From assembly GCF_004345825.1 (NCBI RefSeq), contig NZ_SLXM01000005.1, forward strand, positions 1,290-65,289: a stretch of DNA of 64,000 bases. The letters run 5' to 3'. The translations under genes were made by a program, and so were the position numbers. Every line of letters begins with the position of its first letter. Within the stretch, counting starts at the first letter, position 1. The notes under the pieces were generated by a model. It worked only from the letters and a program-made list of their open reading frames with translations, was not told the origin of the DNA and did no database searches. Of the stretch, positions 39,443 to 47,448 are shown one piece after another. The stretch is from Tenacibaculum skagerrakense. GTDB lineage: Bacteria > Bacteroidota > Bacteroidia > Flavobacteriales > Flavobacteriaceae.

Positions 39443-40120
39443 TTATTCTTGTGATAAAGACGTGATTAGTTTAGCAACAAAAGTTTTATAATCGTTTTTT
39501 AATAAAAACGTATTGGATTTGTAAAAGGCTGCTATTTGCTTTTTTTGAGCAGGAAATATTTTGTAGAAATCCCTTTTAGAATCTATAGGATAAAATGAAT
39601 CTTTAAACAGCAATACATTGTTTTCTTTCTTTCTGAAAGTGTGGTACCTATAGTCTGCATCTCTATTTTCTTTCGCTGTTTTTTGATGCTTTTTTAAAAC
39701 CGAAAATTGTTCTTTAACTAATAACTCTTCTAAAAAACCGTAGGAATCAGAATAAATAAAACTTGTGTTTTCTATTGAGAATCTTTTAACGAGTGTTTTT
39801 TCTGGAACTATAGATATTTGTTGCTCTTGATTGTTAATTTTAACTACGATAAAATCGTCAACCAATTCATATTTCAACTCAATATTTTTGAATTCTTGAT
39901 TACGATAAAAAACACTTCCTGTTTTAAAGGTATCATCGATGTAGAAATTATGATTGTCTCTAAATTTTTTACGGTATTTCTCTTTGTAGATAACGCCATA
40001 ACTAAGTTTAGTATTATTAATACCAACTATGTTATCGAATTCAGTAAAAAGTGAATTGTCTTGTCCGAAAGTTATATAACAAGAAAACGCCACTACCAAG
40101 GTTGATAGCAATTTTTTCAT
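39443..40120 (-). CDS. Secreted hypothetical protein heading the TonB receptor operon
   Basis: The 225-residue protein begins MKKLLSTLVVAFSCYITFGQ (signal peptide). A mixed alpha-beta domain follows with no recognised motif; notable segments are KLSYGVIYKEKYRKKFRDNHNFY and the basic region VLKKHQKTAKENRDADYRYHTFRKKEN. I chose ATG 40120, which begins a clean signal peptide; ATG 40126 two codons earlier is also possible. A -7-like TATATTTA lies at 40160-40167 (minus). The TonB-dependent receptor follows 4 bases later, so it likely acts in the periplasm for that system. Confidence 0.75.
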   Translation of the reverse strand: MKKLLSTLVVAFSCYITFGQDNSLFTEFDNIVGINNTKLSYGVIYKEKYRKKFRDNHNFYIDDTFKTGSVFYRNQEFKNIELKYELVDDFIVVKINNQEQQISIVPEKTLVKRFSIENTSFIYSDSYGFLEELLVKEQFSVLKKHQKTAKENRDADYRYHTFRKKENNVLLFKDSFYPIDSKRDFYKIFPAQKKQIAAFYKSNTFLLKNDYKTFVAKLITSLSQE

Positions 40121-40159
40121 CAACATTTATGTTTTTAAATTAAACTTGGTAAGGGGTAA

Positions 40160-40167
40160 TAAATATA
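40160..40167 (-). promoter_or_regulatory. -7 promoter element of the TonB receptor operon
   Basis: TATATTTA on the minus strand, about 40 bases before the first gene, matches TAnnTTTA. Confidence 0.4.
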
Positions 40168-40263
40168 GAATTTAAATTTTTAGAAAATGTTAAAATCAAG
40201 GAATTTGCAAATGTTTTGTGTTTTTGTGAATTTTTAAGCTTTAAGATTGTGTTATGTTTATAT

Positions 40264-40300
40264 TAATAAAAAAAGCCATTCAATTAATTGAATGGCTTTT
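40264..40300 (-). terminator. Terminator of pepD
   Basis: Bases 40271-40300 are a perfect 30-bp palindrome, AAAAGCCATTCAATT followed by its complement. On the minus strand it continues into a T run, directly after the pepD stop codon. Confidence 0.85.
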
Positions 40301-40322
40301 AAAAAGTAATAGTTAGCTATAA

Positions 40323-41786
40323 CTAGTTTTTACTAGGTATGTTTTTAAGTATTTCTAATAAGTAGTTCCAGAATTTTTGCATTGATGAAATTTGAGCTCT
40401 TTCATCTGGACTATGAGCTCCTCTAATATTAGGACCAAAAGAAATCATATCCATGTTAGGGTAATTTTGACCTAAAATTCCACATTCCAAACCAGCATGG
40501 CAAGCAGCAACATGAGGTTCAGCATCATTCATTTTCACATATAAGTCTTTTAAAACTTTTAAAATATCTGAGTTCATATTAGGTAACCAACCTGGATAAG
40601 CACCCGAAAATTCAACTTCAAATCCAGCTAATTCAAACACTGAACGTAAAGAATTTGCTAAATCCCATTTGTTAGTTTCAGAAGAAGAACGAGTTAAACA
40701 ACCAATTTTAATAGTTTCGTCTTTAACGATAACACGGGCAATATTATTAGAAGTCTCAACTAAATTTTCAATATCAGGACTCATTCTATAGACACCATTC
40801 AAAGCAGCGTAAATGGCTTTAATTAATCCTATTTGAACTCCTAAATCCATTACAGACTCTGGTAAAGAAACTTCTTTTAATTCAATGGTTAAATTTGGTT
40901 CTAAAGATGCAAACTCAGATTTAATATCATTAATCAATTCATTTAATTCAAACAAGAAAGGTTCTTTAGAAACTGTATCAATAACAACAGTAGCAAAACT
41001 TTCTCTAGGAATTGCATTACGCAAACTACCTCCGTTAATTTCTGAAATACGTAAACCGTAATTAGTAAAACCATCAAATAACAAACGGTTCATTATTTTG
41101 TTAGCATTTCCTAATCCTTTATGAATATCCATTCCAGAATGACCTCCGTTTAAACCTGTAACAGAAAGTTCAAAAGCAATTGTGTTATCAGGAGTTTTTT
41201 CAGATTCATAAGTTCTCGTTGCAGTAATATCTACACCACCAGCACATCCAATTCCTATTTCATCGTCTTCTTCTGTGTCTAGATTTAATAAAATATCACC
41301 AGTCAAAATTCCGCCTTCAAGCCCCATTGCACCCGTCATACCCGTTTCTTCATCAATAGTAAATAAGGCTTCTATAGCAGGATGAGGAATGTCTGTTGAA
41401 GATAAAACAGCCATAATAGACGCAACACCTAATCCATTATCGGCTCCTAAAGTAGTTCCTTCTGCTTTAACCCAATCACCATCAATGTACATTTTAATAC
41501 CTTCAGTATCAAAATCGAAATCAGTATCCGAATTTTTTTGGTGCACCATATCTAAGTGACTTTGCATTACAATGGTTTTTCTATTTTCCATTCCAGCAGT
41601 TGCAGGTTTTCGGATAATTACGTTTCCAACGTTATCAACAAAAGTTTCTAAGTTTAAACTTTTTCCGAAGTCAACCATAAACTGAATTACACGTTCTTCT
41701 TTTTTTGAAGGACGAGGAACAGCATTTAAATCAGCAAAATGATTCCACACTGATTTTGGCTCTATATTTCTTATTTCTGCGCTCAT
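40323..41786 (-). CDS. pepD: Aminoacyl-histidine dipeptidase (M20 family)
   Basis: PepD hydrolyses Xaa-His dipeptides in the cytoplasm with two zinc ions. The 487-residue protein has the M20 metal-binding pattern: VMQSHLDMVHQKN near residue 75, ADNGLGVASIMAVL near 115, TIDEETGMTGAMGLEGG near 143, and the late HAGLECGIL and GPNIRGAHSPDERAQI segments. The internal dimerisation domain includes GLNGGHSGMDIHKGLGNANK near 215. I chose ATG 41786 because the longer frame to 41813 runs into the promoter TAACTTTG (41811-41818, minus). Confidence 0.95.
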   Translation of the reverse strand: MSAEIRNIEPKSVWNHFADLNAVPRPSKKEERVIQFMVDFGKSLNLETFVDNVGNVIIRKPATAGMENRKTIVMQSHLDMVHQKNSDTDFDFDTEGIKMYIDGDWVKAEGTTLGADNGLGVASIMAVLSSTDIPHPAIEALFTIDEETGMTGAMGLEGGILTGDILLNLDTEEDDEIGIGCAGGVDITATRTYESEKTPDNTIAFELSVTGLNGGHSGMDIHKGLGNANKIMNRLLFDGFTNYGLRISEINGGSLRNAIPRESFATVVIDTVSKEPFLFELNELINDIKSEFASLEPNLTIELKEVSLPESVMDLGVQIGLIKAIYAALNGVYRMSPDIENLVETSNNIARVIVKDETIKIGCLTRSSSETNKWDLANSLRSVFELAGFEVEFSGAYPGWLPNMNSDILKVLKDLYVKMNDAEPHVAACHAGLECGILGQNYPNMDMISFGPNIRGAHSPDERAQISSMQKFWNYLLEILKNIPSKN

Positions 41787-41810
41787 CTTGTTGTAGTTTA
41801 TTTGATGAAT

Positions 41811-41818
41811 CAAAGTTA
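41811..41818 (-). promoter_or_regulatory. -7 promoter element of pepD
   Basis: TAACTTTG on the minus strand, 24 bases before ATG 41786. It overlaps any longer N-terminal reading of pepD. Confidence 0.5.
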
Positions 41819-41864
41819 GGATATAAAGAATAAAGAGAAAAGAATTTAGAACAAAGACTTTTAC

Positions 41865-41872
41865 TATTTTTG
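41865..41872 (+). promoter_or_regulatory. -7 promoter element of recR (leaderless arrangement)
   Basis: TATTTTTG followed by CAGCA and ATG. It matches TAnnTTTG and leaves five bases before the start codon. Confidence 0.6.
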
Positions 41873-41877
41873 CAGCA

Positions 41878-42495
41878 ATGGAATTTTCATCAAAATTATT
41901 AGAAAATGCGGTAAATGAAGTAAGCAGATTACCGGGAATTGGTAAGCGAACTGCATTACGTTTGGTACTTCATTTATTAAAACAACCTAAAGAGCATACT
42001 AAGTTTTTAACCGATGCTTTATCTCAGCTTAGAAGTGATGTGAAGTCATGCAAAAAATGTCATAATATTTCAGATACCATTTTATGTGATATTTGTAGTA
42101 ACCCTAACAGAAAGGAAGAGATAATTTGTGTAGTAGAAGATATTAGAGACGTGATGGCTATAGAAAACACAGGTCAATTTAGAGGTTTGTATCACGTATT
42201 AGGTGGGAAAATTTCGCCGATAGAAGGAGTAGGGCCGCAAAATTTGAATATAGATTCTTTAGTTGAAAAAGTGCAAAATGGAGAAGTTAAGGAGCTAATT
42301 TTTGCATTAAGTTCTACAATGGAAGGTGATACAACCAACTTTTATATTTTTAAGCAAATTGAAAAATATAAAGTAATCACATCAACAATTGCGAGAGGAA
42401 TTTCGGTAGGAGATGAGTTAGAATATGCAGATGAAGTTACCTTGGGTAGAAGTATTATCAACCGTATACCTTTTGAGCAATCAATAAAAGGATAA
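41878..42495 (+). CDS. recR: Recombination protein RecR
   Basis: RecR works with RecO and RecF to load RecA on gapped DNA. The 205-residue protein has the N-terminal helix-hairpin-helix ([17 protein letters not shown]), a four-cysteine zinc finger ([16 protein letters not shown] near residues 57-72), and the Toprim domain ([28 protein letters not shown]). The -7 element lies five bases before ATG 41878, so the transcript probably starts at or near the initiation codon. Confidence 0.97.
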   Translation: MEFSSKLLENAVNEVSRLPGIGKRTALRLVLHLLKQPKEHTKFLTDALSQLRSDVKSCKKCHNISDTILCDICSNPNRKEEIICVVEDIRDVMAIENTGQFRGLYHVLGGKISPIEGVGPQNLNIDSLVEKVQNGEVKELIFALSSTMEGDTTNFYIFKQIEKYKVITSTIARGISVGDELEYADEVTLGRSIINRIPFEQSIKG

Positions 42496-42614
42496 GTGTT
42501 TAGTTATTAACAATTAACATGAGATTGTTTATAAAAAGAAAGACTAAGAAAAGATAAAAGTAACAGCCATAGATAAATAATAAAATTAGTTAATTATCTT
42601 TGCTAGTAATTAAA

Positions 42615-42800
42615 ATAAAAAAGTCGATTGCTGGAACAATCGACTTTAAAATGAAGTTTGAGTTTTTGGTTTTACACTAATGGAATGTAAACCAATCCTT
42701 TTCTTCTCTATATAATTTAGAGACTTACTTCATTTTGAGTTGAGTATGTTAAACTCATTCTAGAACAGCTAATGAGACTGTCTTTGAACCTCTGTTTGAT
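42615..42800 (-). ncRNA. Candidate structured non-coding RNA (~185 nt)
   Basis: A perfect -7 element TATCTTTG lies at 42812-42805 (minus). The transcript would begin near 42800 and end at a strong terminator, AAAGTCGATTG/CAATCGACTTT (42647-42620) followed by TTTATTTTA. Within it AAAATGAAGT (42736-42727) pairs perfectly with ACTTCATTTT (42657-42648), enclosing two hairpins, CTCTA/TAGAG and TTGGTTTACA/TGTAAAACCAA. The 5' part has TGAGT/ACTCA and CTCATT/AATGAG hairpins. The longest ORF found in it is 13 codons. The family was not identified; 6S-Flavo and Flavo-1 are worth testing. Confidence 0.55.
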
Positions 42801-42804
42801 AATC

Positions 42805-42812
42805 CAAAGATA
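42805..42812 (-). promoter_or_regulatory. -7 promoter element of the candidate ncRNA
   Basis: TATCTTTG on the minus strand matches TAnnTTTG and lies just before the first hairpin of the candidate RNA. Confidence 0.5.
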
Positions 42813-42894
42813 GGTCTTATTTGCTGTTACTTAAAGTGTTACTTTTCCACAAAAGCCTTGTAGTTTTAAACAAAATGCGAAATTTCGTAATTTT

Positions 42895-42930
42895 TAACAA
42901 AAAAAAACAACATCTTAACTTGTTGTTTTT
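42895..42930 (-). terminator. Terminator of the lipocalin-like gene
   Basis: AAAAACAACA/TGTTGTTTTT forms a 10-bp stem; on the minus strand it runs into a long T tract. It lies about 95 bases beyond the stop of the gene at 43024. Confidence 0.75.
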
Positions 42931-43023
42931 CAGATGTTTGCTTTAGTGTTTGTTAGCTAGTAGTGAATTTTACTGAGTTTCTTAATTATAGGTATTTTGT
43001 GTTAATACATAAGTTAAACAAAA

Positions 43024-43428
43024 TTATTGCCTAGCCCAAGTATATCTTCCAATAATCATGTCTTGATTGTTATTATCAAAACTTATTGGAGCATCTGTAC
43101 CTGAAGTATAACCGTGTCTTTTAATATAATAGGTTCCATCGTTATTGTTAGTCCACTCACCATTATGAGAGTTCTGAGAATTTAAAGTACACTGATTATT
43201 AACAGTGCTATACTCAGTAAAAGTAAATTTCCCATCACTAGTAAAAACATACTCACTTTGACCAGTACAGGCATTTACATCAAATCCATTATCTTTAGCT
43301 AAGTTCCAAGTTCCAATAATTGGTTCTTGATTTTGTGTTGGGTTTTGTGTTCCATCGTCTGAATTATCATCAGAAGAACAAGAAATAAAGGAAAGAATAA
43401 CGAAAGAAAGTAAAATAAATCGTTTCAT
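43024..43428 (-). CDS. Lipocalin-like lipoprotein
   Basis: The 134-residue protein has a lipobox (FISC, Cys17) followed by a Ser/Asp/Asn-rich tether. The lipocalin-type domain opens with PIIGTWNLAKDNG and closes with DMIIGRYTWARQ; two cysteines (ACTGQ and NQCTL) may form a disulfide. Proteins of this type bind small hydrophobic molecules in Bacteroidota, but the ligand is unknown. It lies 39 bases after hemJ and could be transcribed with the hemH-hemJ arm. Confidence 0.85.
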   Translation of the reverse strand: MKRFILLSFVILSFISCSSDDNSDDGTQNPTQNQEPIIGTWNLAKDNGFDVNACTGQSEYVFTSDGKFTFTEYSTVNNQCTLNSQNSHNGEWTNNNDGTYYIKRHGYTSGTDAPISFDNNNQDMIIGRYTWARQ

Positions 43429-43467
43429 AATTAGGGGGATAAAAAATTAAAGTCGAAAGATAGTTAT

Positions 43468-44067
43468 TTAACTTAAATTATTGTCTTCTTCTTTGTTCTT
43501 TTCTAATAAAGTTTTTTCGTATGTATCCCAGCTTTTTTTAGCTCTAATTTTTTTATATAATCGAACACTCATCATTAATAAAACAGAGACTAAAATAATA
43601 CCAACAACACCCCAAATCCAGTTAATGGCATTTTTAAGAACGACTAAAAATACAACAGCAAATAAGATAATGGTGGCAACTTCATTCCAAATTCGAAGTT
43701 TTAAAGAACTGTATTTAACTTCATCTCTTTGAAGTTGCTTATACATAGAATGACATTTACCATGGTAAAAATATAAAGCTAACACAAAAGACAATTTCAC
43801 ATGCATCCAAGGCATTTCTAAATAAATGGGATTGTCAATTAACATCCAAAACGCAAAAATACTTGCCAAAATAGCAGAAGGCCATGTAATAATATACCAA
43901 AGCCTTTTTTCCATAAGCTTGTATTGAGTTTGTAAAATCTCTTTAGCAGGTTCTTCTTTTTTCTCTGCTTCTGCATGATAAATAAATAAGCGAACGATGT
44001 AAAATAGGCCAGCAAACCAAGTTACAACAAAGATGATATGAAGTGATTTAAGGTATAGAAAATCCAT
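43468..44067 (-). CDS. hemJ: Protoporphyrinogen IX oxidase HemJ
   Basis: HemJ oxidises protoporphyrinogen IX to protoporphyrin IX in the inner membrane. The 199-residue protein starts MDFLYLKSLHIIFVVTWFAGLFY, with His10, and has further conserved residues in WYIITWPSAILASIFAFWML and WMHVKLSFVLALYFYHGKCH. Four or five hydrophobic helices fit the family. The C-terminal extension KNKEEDNNLS is hydrophilic. It is two bases downstream of hemH and supplies the one step missing from the plus-strand hem genes, since no hemG or hemY is present. Confidence 0.9.
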   Translation of the reverse strand: MDFLYLKSLHIIFVVTWFAGLFYIVRLFIYHAEAEKKEEPAKEILQTQYKLMEKRLWYIITWPSAILASIFAFWMLIDNPIYLEMPWMHVKLSFVLALYFYHGKCHSMYKQLQRDEVKYSSLKLRIWNEVATIILFAVVFLVVLKNAINWIWGVVGIILVSVLLMMSVRLYKKIRAKKSWDTYEKTLLEKNKEEDNNLS

Positions 44068-44069
44068 GA

Positions 44070-45089
44070 TTAACTTTCTTTAAACTCATTAATCCACTTT
44101 GCTAATACAGCCACCCACTCGTCGTTATCATTAATACAAGGAACTGTGTGGAATTCTTCTCCGCCAGCTTCTAAAAATTCTTCTTTTCCTTCCATGGCAA
44201 TTTCCTCTAGGGTTTCCAAACAATCAGAAACGAAAGCCGGAGTTACTATTGCTAATTTTTTCACACCGTCTTTTTCAGCTTTATTAACTAAAGTTCTATC
44301 AGTATAAGGTTGTAACCAAGGATCAACTCCTAAACGAGATTGGAAAGTAGTAGTTACTTTGTCTTCCTCTAAACCTAATTCATTCATAACGTTTTTTGTA
44401 GTTTGAAAACATTGATGGCGATAGCAGAATTCATGAGCTTTTGAAGGAGTATTACAACAACTTCCGTCAATTTTACAATGCGATTTTGTTACATCCGATT
44501 TACGAATATGGCGTTCAGGAACTCCGTGATATGAGAACATAATATGATCATACTCTTTATCAGATAAATAATCTTTTATACTGTTTGAAAGAGCCTTGAT
44601 ATATTCTGGTTTGTTGTAAAAAGCAGGAACATCCGTTATTTTCATATCTGAAAAGAATTCATTTCGTAATTCTTCTGCTAATACTACAATTGTTTCTGTA
44701 GTTGCCATGGCAAATTGTGGGTATAATGGAACCAATAATAAGTCTCTAACACCTTTATCGTATAACTCTTGTAATCCACTTTTTATAGACGGATTACCAT
44801 AACGCATAGCAAGTCCAACTGGAATATCAGTTTTGTCTTGTACTTTGGCTTGTAATCTTTCAGAAAGAACAATTAAAGGAGAACCTTCGTCCCACCATAT
44901 TTTTTTATAAGCAGCAGCCGATTTTTTCGGACGAGTATTTAAAATAATCCCTCTAACAATAAACGAACGTAACCAAAAAGGAACGTCTATTACACGTTGA
45001 TCCATTAAAAACTCGTCTAAATATTTTTTTACATCTTTAGGATCTGTACTGTTAGGAGACCCTAAATTAACTAATAAAACTCCTTTCAT
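44070..45089 (-). CDS. hemH: Ferrochelatase
   Basis: HemH inserts ferrous iron into protoporphyrin IX, the last step of protoheme synthesis. The 339-residue protein begins MKGVLLVNLGSPNSTDPKDVKKYLDEFL and contains the catalytic His motif FSYHGVPERHI near residue 185. It then has a cysteine-rich insertion, CKIDGSCCNTPSKAHEFC and CFQTT, absent from classical bacterial ferrochelatases such as that of Bacillus. Some bacterial ferrochelatases hold a [2Fe-2S] cluster, so these cysteines may be ligands. The gene lies 10 bases after a secreted hypothetical gene and 2 bases before hemJ. Confidence 0.95.
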   Translation of the reverse strand: MKGVLLVNLGSPNSTDPKDVKKYLDEFLMDQRVIDVPFWLRSFIVRGIILNTRPKKSAAAYKKIWWDEGSPLIVLSERLQAKVQDKTDIPVGLAMRYGNPSIKSGLQELYDKGVRDLLLVPLYPQFAMATTETIVVLAEELRNEFFSDMKITDVPAFYNKPEYIKALSNSIKDYLSDKEYDHIMFSYHGVPERHIRKSDVTKSHCKIDGSCCNTPSKAHEFCYRHQCFQTTKNVMNELGLEEDKVTTTFQSRLGVDPWLQPYTDRTLVNKAEKDGVKKLAIVTPAFVSDCLETLEEIAMEGKEEFLEAGGEEFHTVPCINDNDEWVAVLAKWINEFKES

Positions 45090-45099
45090 TTTTTATTGT

Positions 45100-45699
45100 T
45101 TATTGAATACAAGGTTTGTCGTTAAGAGAAAACTTGCTTTTACCAATGGTGTTTTTGTTTAAATGTTTAATTGATAATTCTTTTTCAAGAACTAAATATT
45201 TTAAAGCTCGTTTGTTATAGTTTTTATAACAATCGTAAGTTGCATAATCTTTCCTGTTGACTAAAATATATGTAAAATTATATTTTTGTTGGAATTTAAT
45301 ATCTTCTTCCAACAACTTATCATCTTGATAAACGTATAGTTTGATATCGTTATTTTTCCAGTCTTTACTTGCTGATTTTACTGTTATAGAGCATTTTTCA
45401 GTGAATGAAATTGATTTAGGTTTTGCTCTGTTAGTCCAATTATTTTTGTATGTATATGTTTTAACCAGACTATCTCCGATGAAAAAGTTTAAGAGGTATT
45501 GTGTTTGGGGTTTCTCAATATTTAATTCAAATAAACCATTTGTATTGATAGTTGTCTTTTCAGAAAAGCCATCTACAGAAACATTTATAATTGGAAATTC
45601 TTTTTTGAAGCTGTCAGATGTGTGAAGTTTACCTTTAATAGTATTTTGACTATAAAGATTTAATGTAAAAAACAAAATTGCTAATAATATGTTTTTCAT
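45100..45699 (-). CDS. Secreted hypothetical protein upstream of hemH
   Basis: The 199-residue protein has a signal peptide (MKNILLAILFFTLNLYSQ). An N-terminal beta domain follows with carboxypeptidase-regulatory-like strands (IKGKLHTSDSFKKEFPIINVSVDGFSEKTTINTNGLFELNI). The C-terminal part has a cysteine near its end (KPCIQ). It is not a known heme enzyme. It shares a minus-strand unit with hemH and hemJ, 10 bases upstream of hemH, but may be unrelated in function. Confidence 0.7.
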   Translation of the reverse strand: MKNILLAILFFTLNLYSQNTIKGKLHTSDSFKKEFPIINVSVDGFSEKTTINTNGLFELNIEKPQTQYLLNFFIGDSLVKTYTYKNNWTNRAKPKSISFTEKCSITVKSASKDWKNNDIKLYVYQDDKLLEEDIKFQQKYNFTYILVNRKDYATYDCYKNYNKRALKYLVLEKELSIKHLNKNTIGKSKFSLNDKPCIQ

Positions 45700-45780
45700 T
45701 TTTAATTGTTTATCTAAGTATAACTTGATAAAAAGATTTTTTGATTTCGACTTCGCTCAATCGCCAAATATTATAATTTT

Positions 45781-45850
45781 CTAACTTCTAACTTCTAACT
45801 TCTAACTTCTAACTTCTAACTTCTAACTTCTAACTTCTAACTTCTAACTT
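45781..45850. repeat. Ten perfect tandem copies of a 7-bp unit
   Basis: CTAACTT is repeated ten times without error. The last copies code for the C-terminal residues and TAG stop of the RNA methyltransferase gene; the first copies are non-coding. Such a tract is prone to slippage and could vary between strains. Confidence 0.95.
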
Positions 45851-46351
45851 CGATTTCATCTGATTTGTCGCTTCGTATAAAGTAATAGCTAAACTGTGAA
45901 TTACATTCATGCTTGAATTTCTTCCATACATAGGAATAGACACGGTAGCATCAACTAAATCAATATTTTCAATGCCATTTCTTTCACTACCCAAAAGTAA
46001 CACCAATTTATCATGATTTTTAAAATCAAAATCTTGAATTGTTATACTCTTATCAGTAATTTCAATACCAACTATGGTGTTGCCTTCTTTCTTTAATTGT
46101 TCAATTATCGAATTGAAATCGCCATAGGTTTCAGATTCAATCTGATTAAGCGTGTTTCTTGCCGTTTTTTTCACAATTCGATTGTCTAACGAAGGAGAGC
46201 TTTCATGAAGGTATATCTTAGAAACTCCAAAACTTTCCGCAATTCTAAAGCACATTCCAATATTTTCGGGTGTTCTAATAGCATCGCAAACAATGCTGAT
46301 TGGAAACTGTTGAGTATTATTCTCTATTTCGTAATGTGTAAGTTGTTTCAT
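45830..46351 (-). CDS. TrmH/SpoU-family RNA 2'-O-methyltransferase
   Basis: The 173-residue SPOUT enzyme methylates ribose in tRNA or rRNA using S-adenosylmethionine. It has the family motifs: PENIGMCFRIAESFGVSKIYL near residue 28, KLVLLLGSERNGIENI near 115, and IPMYGRNSSMNVIHSLAITLYEA near 135. The last residues (EVRS) and the TAG stop come from a 7-bp tandem repeat. It lies directly after the AraC gene, with no spacing. Confidence 0.92.
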   Translation of the reverse strand: MKQLTHYEIENNTQQFPISIVCDAIRTPENIGMCFRIAESFGVSKIYLHESSPSLDNRIVKKTARNTLNQIESETYGDFNSIIEQLKKEGNTIVGIEITDKSITIQDFDFKNHDKLVLLLGSERNGIENIDLVDATVSIPMYGRNSSMNVIHSLAITLYEATNQMKSKLEVRS

Positions 46352-47233
46352 TTAACTGTTTATAGATAAAACATATTGTTTTGGAGTTGTTCCAAACTTC
46401 TTTTTAAAAGCAGCAATAAAATGACTTGCGGTACTGTAGCCAACTTGCAGTCCGACTTCATTAACATTGTATTGATTACTTTCTAACAATTTTCGAGCAT
46501 GTTCCATTTTATAGTCAAATAAAAAGCTGTAAACAGTATCTCCGTAAACTTGTTTAAATCCTTCTTTTAACTTTTTTAAATTCAAACCTGTTTCGTTAGA
46601 TAATTCTTGAAGGGTAGGAGGTTCTGCCATTCTAGAAATAATAATATCCTTTGCTTTTCTAATTTTAGAAACATCACGTTCATCCACTAAAAAAGGACAA
46701 TAATCACCTTCAATCGATTCATCTTTTTGAAAATGCAAACTCAATAGTTCGTATATTTTTCCTTTGATATACAAATTGCGAATACTACTATTTACATTGG
46801 CGTTTAAAATTTGTTTTAAAACAATTAAAACCGTAGGTTTTATAGTAGCATTATCATAGTATTTCCTATTCTTATTTTCATTACTTAAAAAAGGTATGTA
46901 AGCAGCTTCATTAGAAAATAAAGAGTGGAATTTTTTAATTGAAACTAGCAAAGAAACCAATGAGCTTTTTGGTTGTATTTCTAAATTTAAAGGTAAATCT
47001 TGTTGAGGATTGTACAGTAAAATTGAATGCTCTTCTAAAACATCAAAAGTGTAACTACCATTATTAAAATGAAACTTAGCATTACCATGAATGCAAAAGT
47101 GTAATTGAATAAAAGAGTTATCTATGTCACGTTCAAAACGTTGAGATTCCATGGTATCATTTGAGAACTCTAGCAACAGAAAACCATTTTCAAGATTGGT
47201 TTCTAAAAAAGTGCTTCCAGCGATATTTTTCAA
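46352..47233 (-). CDS. AraC-family transcriptional regulator divergent from hemA
   Basis: The 293-residue protein has an N-terminal ligand or dimerisation domain (LHFCIHGNAKFHFNNGSYTF) and a C-terminal AraC HTH pair (PPTLQELSNETGLNLKKLKEGFKQVYG and NVNEVGLQVGYSTASHFIAAFKKKFGTTPKQY). The start is TTG 47233; the next in-frame ATG would remove 27 residues. It abuts the methyltransferase gene and is back to back with hemA across 215 bases containing the palindrome TAGAATTATTCTA. PchR-type relatives respond to iron-related compounds, so control of heme genes is plausible but unproven. Confidence 0.9.
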   Translation of the reverse strand: MKNIAGSTFLETNLENGFLLLEFSNDTMESQRFERDIDNSFIQLHFCIHGNAKFHFNNGSYTFDVLEEHSILLYNPQQDLPLNLEIQPKSSLVSLLVSIKKFHSLFSNEAAYIPFLSNENKNRKYYDNATIKPTVLIVLKQILNANVNSSIRNLYIKGKIYELLSLHFQKDESIEGDYCPFLVDERDVSKIRKAKDIIISRMAEPPTLQELSNETGLNLKKLKEGFKQVYGDTVYSFLFDYKMEHARKLLESNQYNVNEVGLQVGYSTASHFIAAFKKKFGTTPKQYVLSINS

Positions 47234-47267
47234 TTTATATATTGTTTTGTGTTTTGATGTTTTTATT

Positions 47268-47310
47268 TAGAATTATTCTAGATAAATAACCATGTAATAC
47301 TTGATTCTAG
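47268..47310. promoter_or_regulatory. Candidate operator between the AraC gene and hemA
   Basis: TAGAATTATTCTA (47268-47280) is a perfect 13-bp palindrome, and a second TTCTAG occurs at 47305-47310, with a third at 47383. The site sits closer to the AraC start than to hemA, so it may serve autoregulation. Confidence 0.3.
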
Positions 47311-47414
47311 TACAAAAATAAAGAAAAACAGTGGTTTTTAGAAAAAATGACGAATAAAAACCAAAATCGACATTTTAAGTTCTTCTAGCGATATTTTTAT
47401 ATAACCTATCTTTC

Positions 47415-47422
47415 TATTTTTG
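47415..47422 (+). promoter_or_regulatory. -7 promoter element of the hem operon
   Basis: TATTTTTG matches TAnnTTTG; transcription would start near 47428, about 20 bases before the hemA TTG start. Confidence 0.6.
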
Positions 47423-47448
47423 TCGAGGTTTTATGTAAAAAAAGAATA

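Larger units (their letters stand above)
42496..43023. other. Gene-free 530-bp region with a candidate ncRNA
   Basis: No credible ORF is present. The middle holds a candidate minus-strand RNA (42615-42800). A plus-strand TATCTTTG at 42595-42602 points into it from the other side, and a terminator lies at 42903-42930. The bases immediately after recR show nothing else. Confidence 0.6.

Noticed and set aside
45781..45850. CRISPR-like array
   Set aside because: The 7-bp units are contiguous without spacers and no cas gene is nearby.
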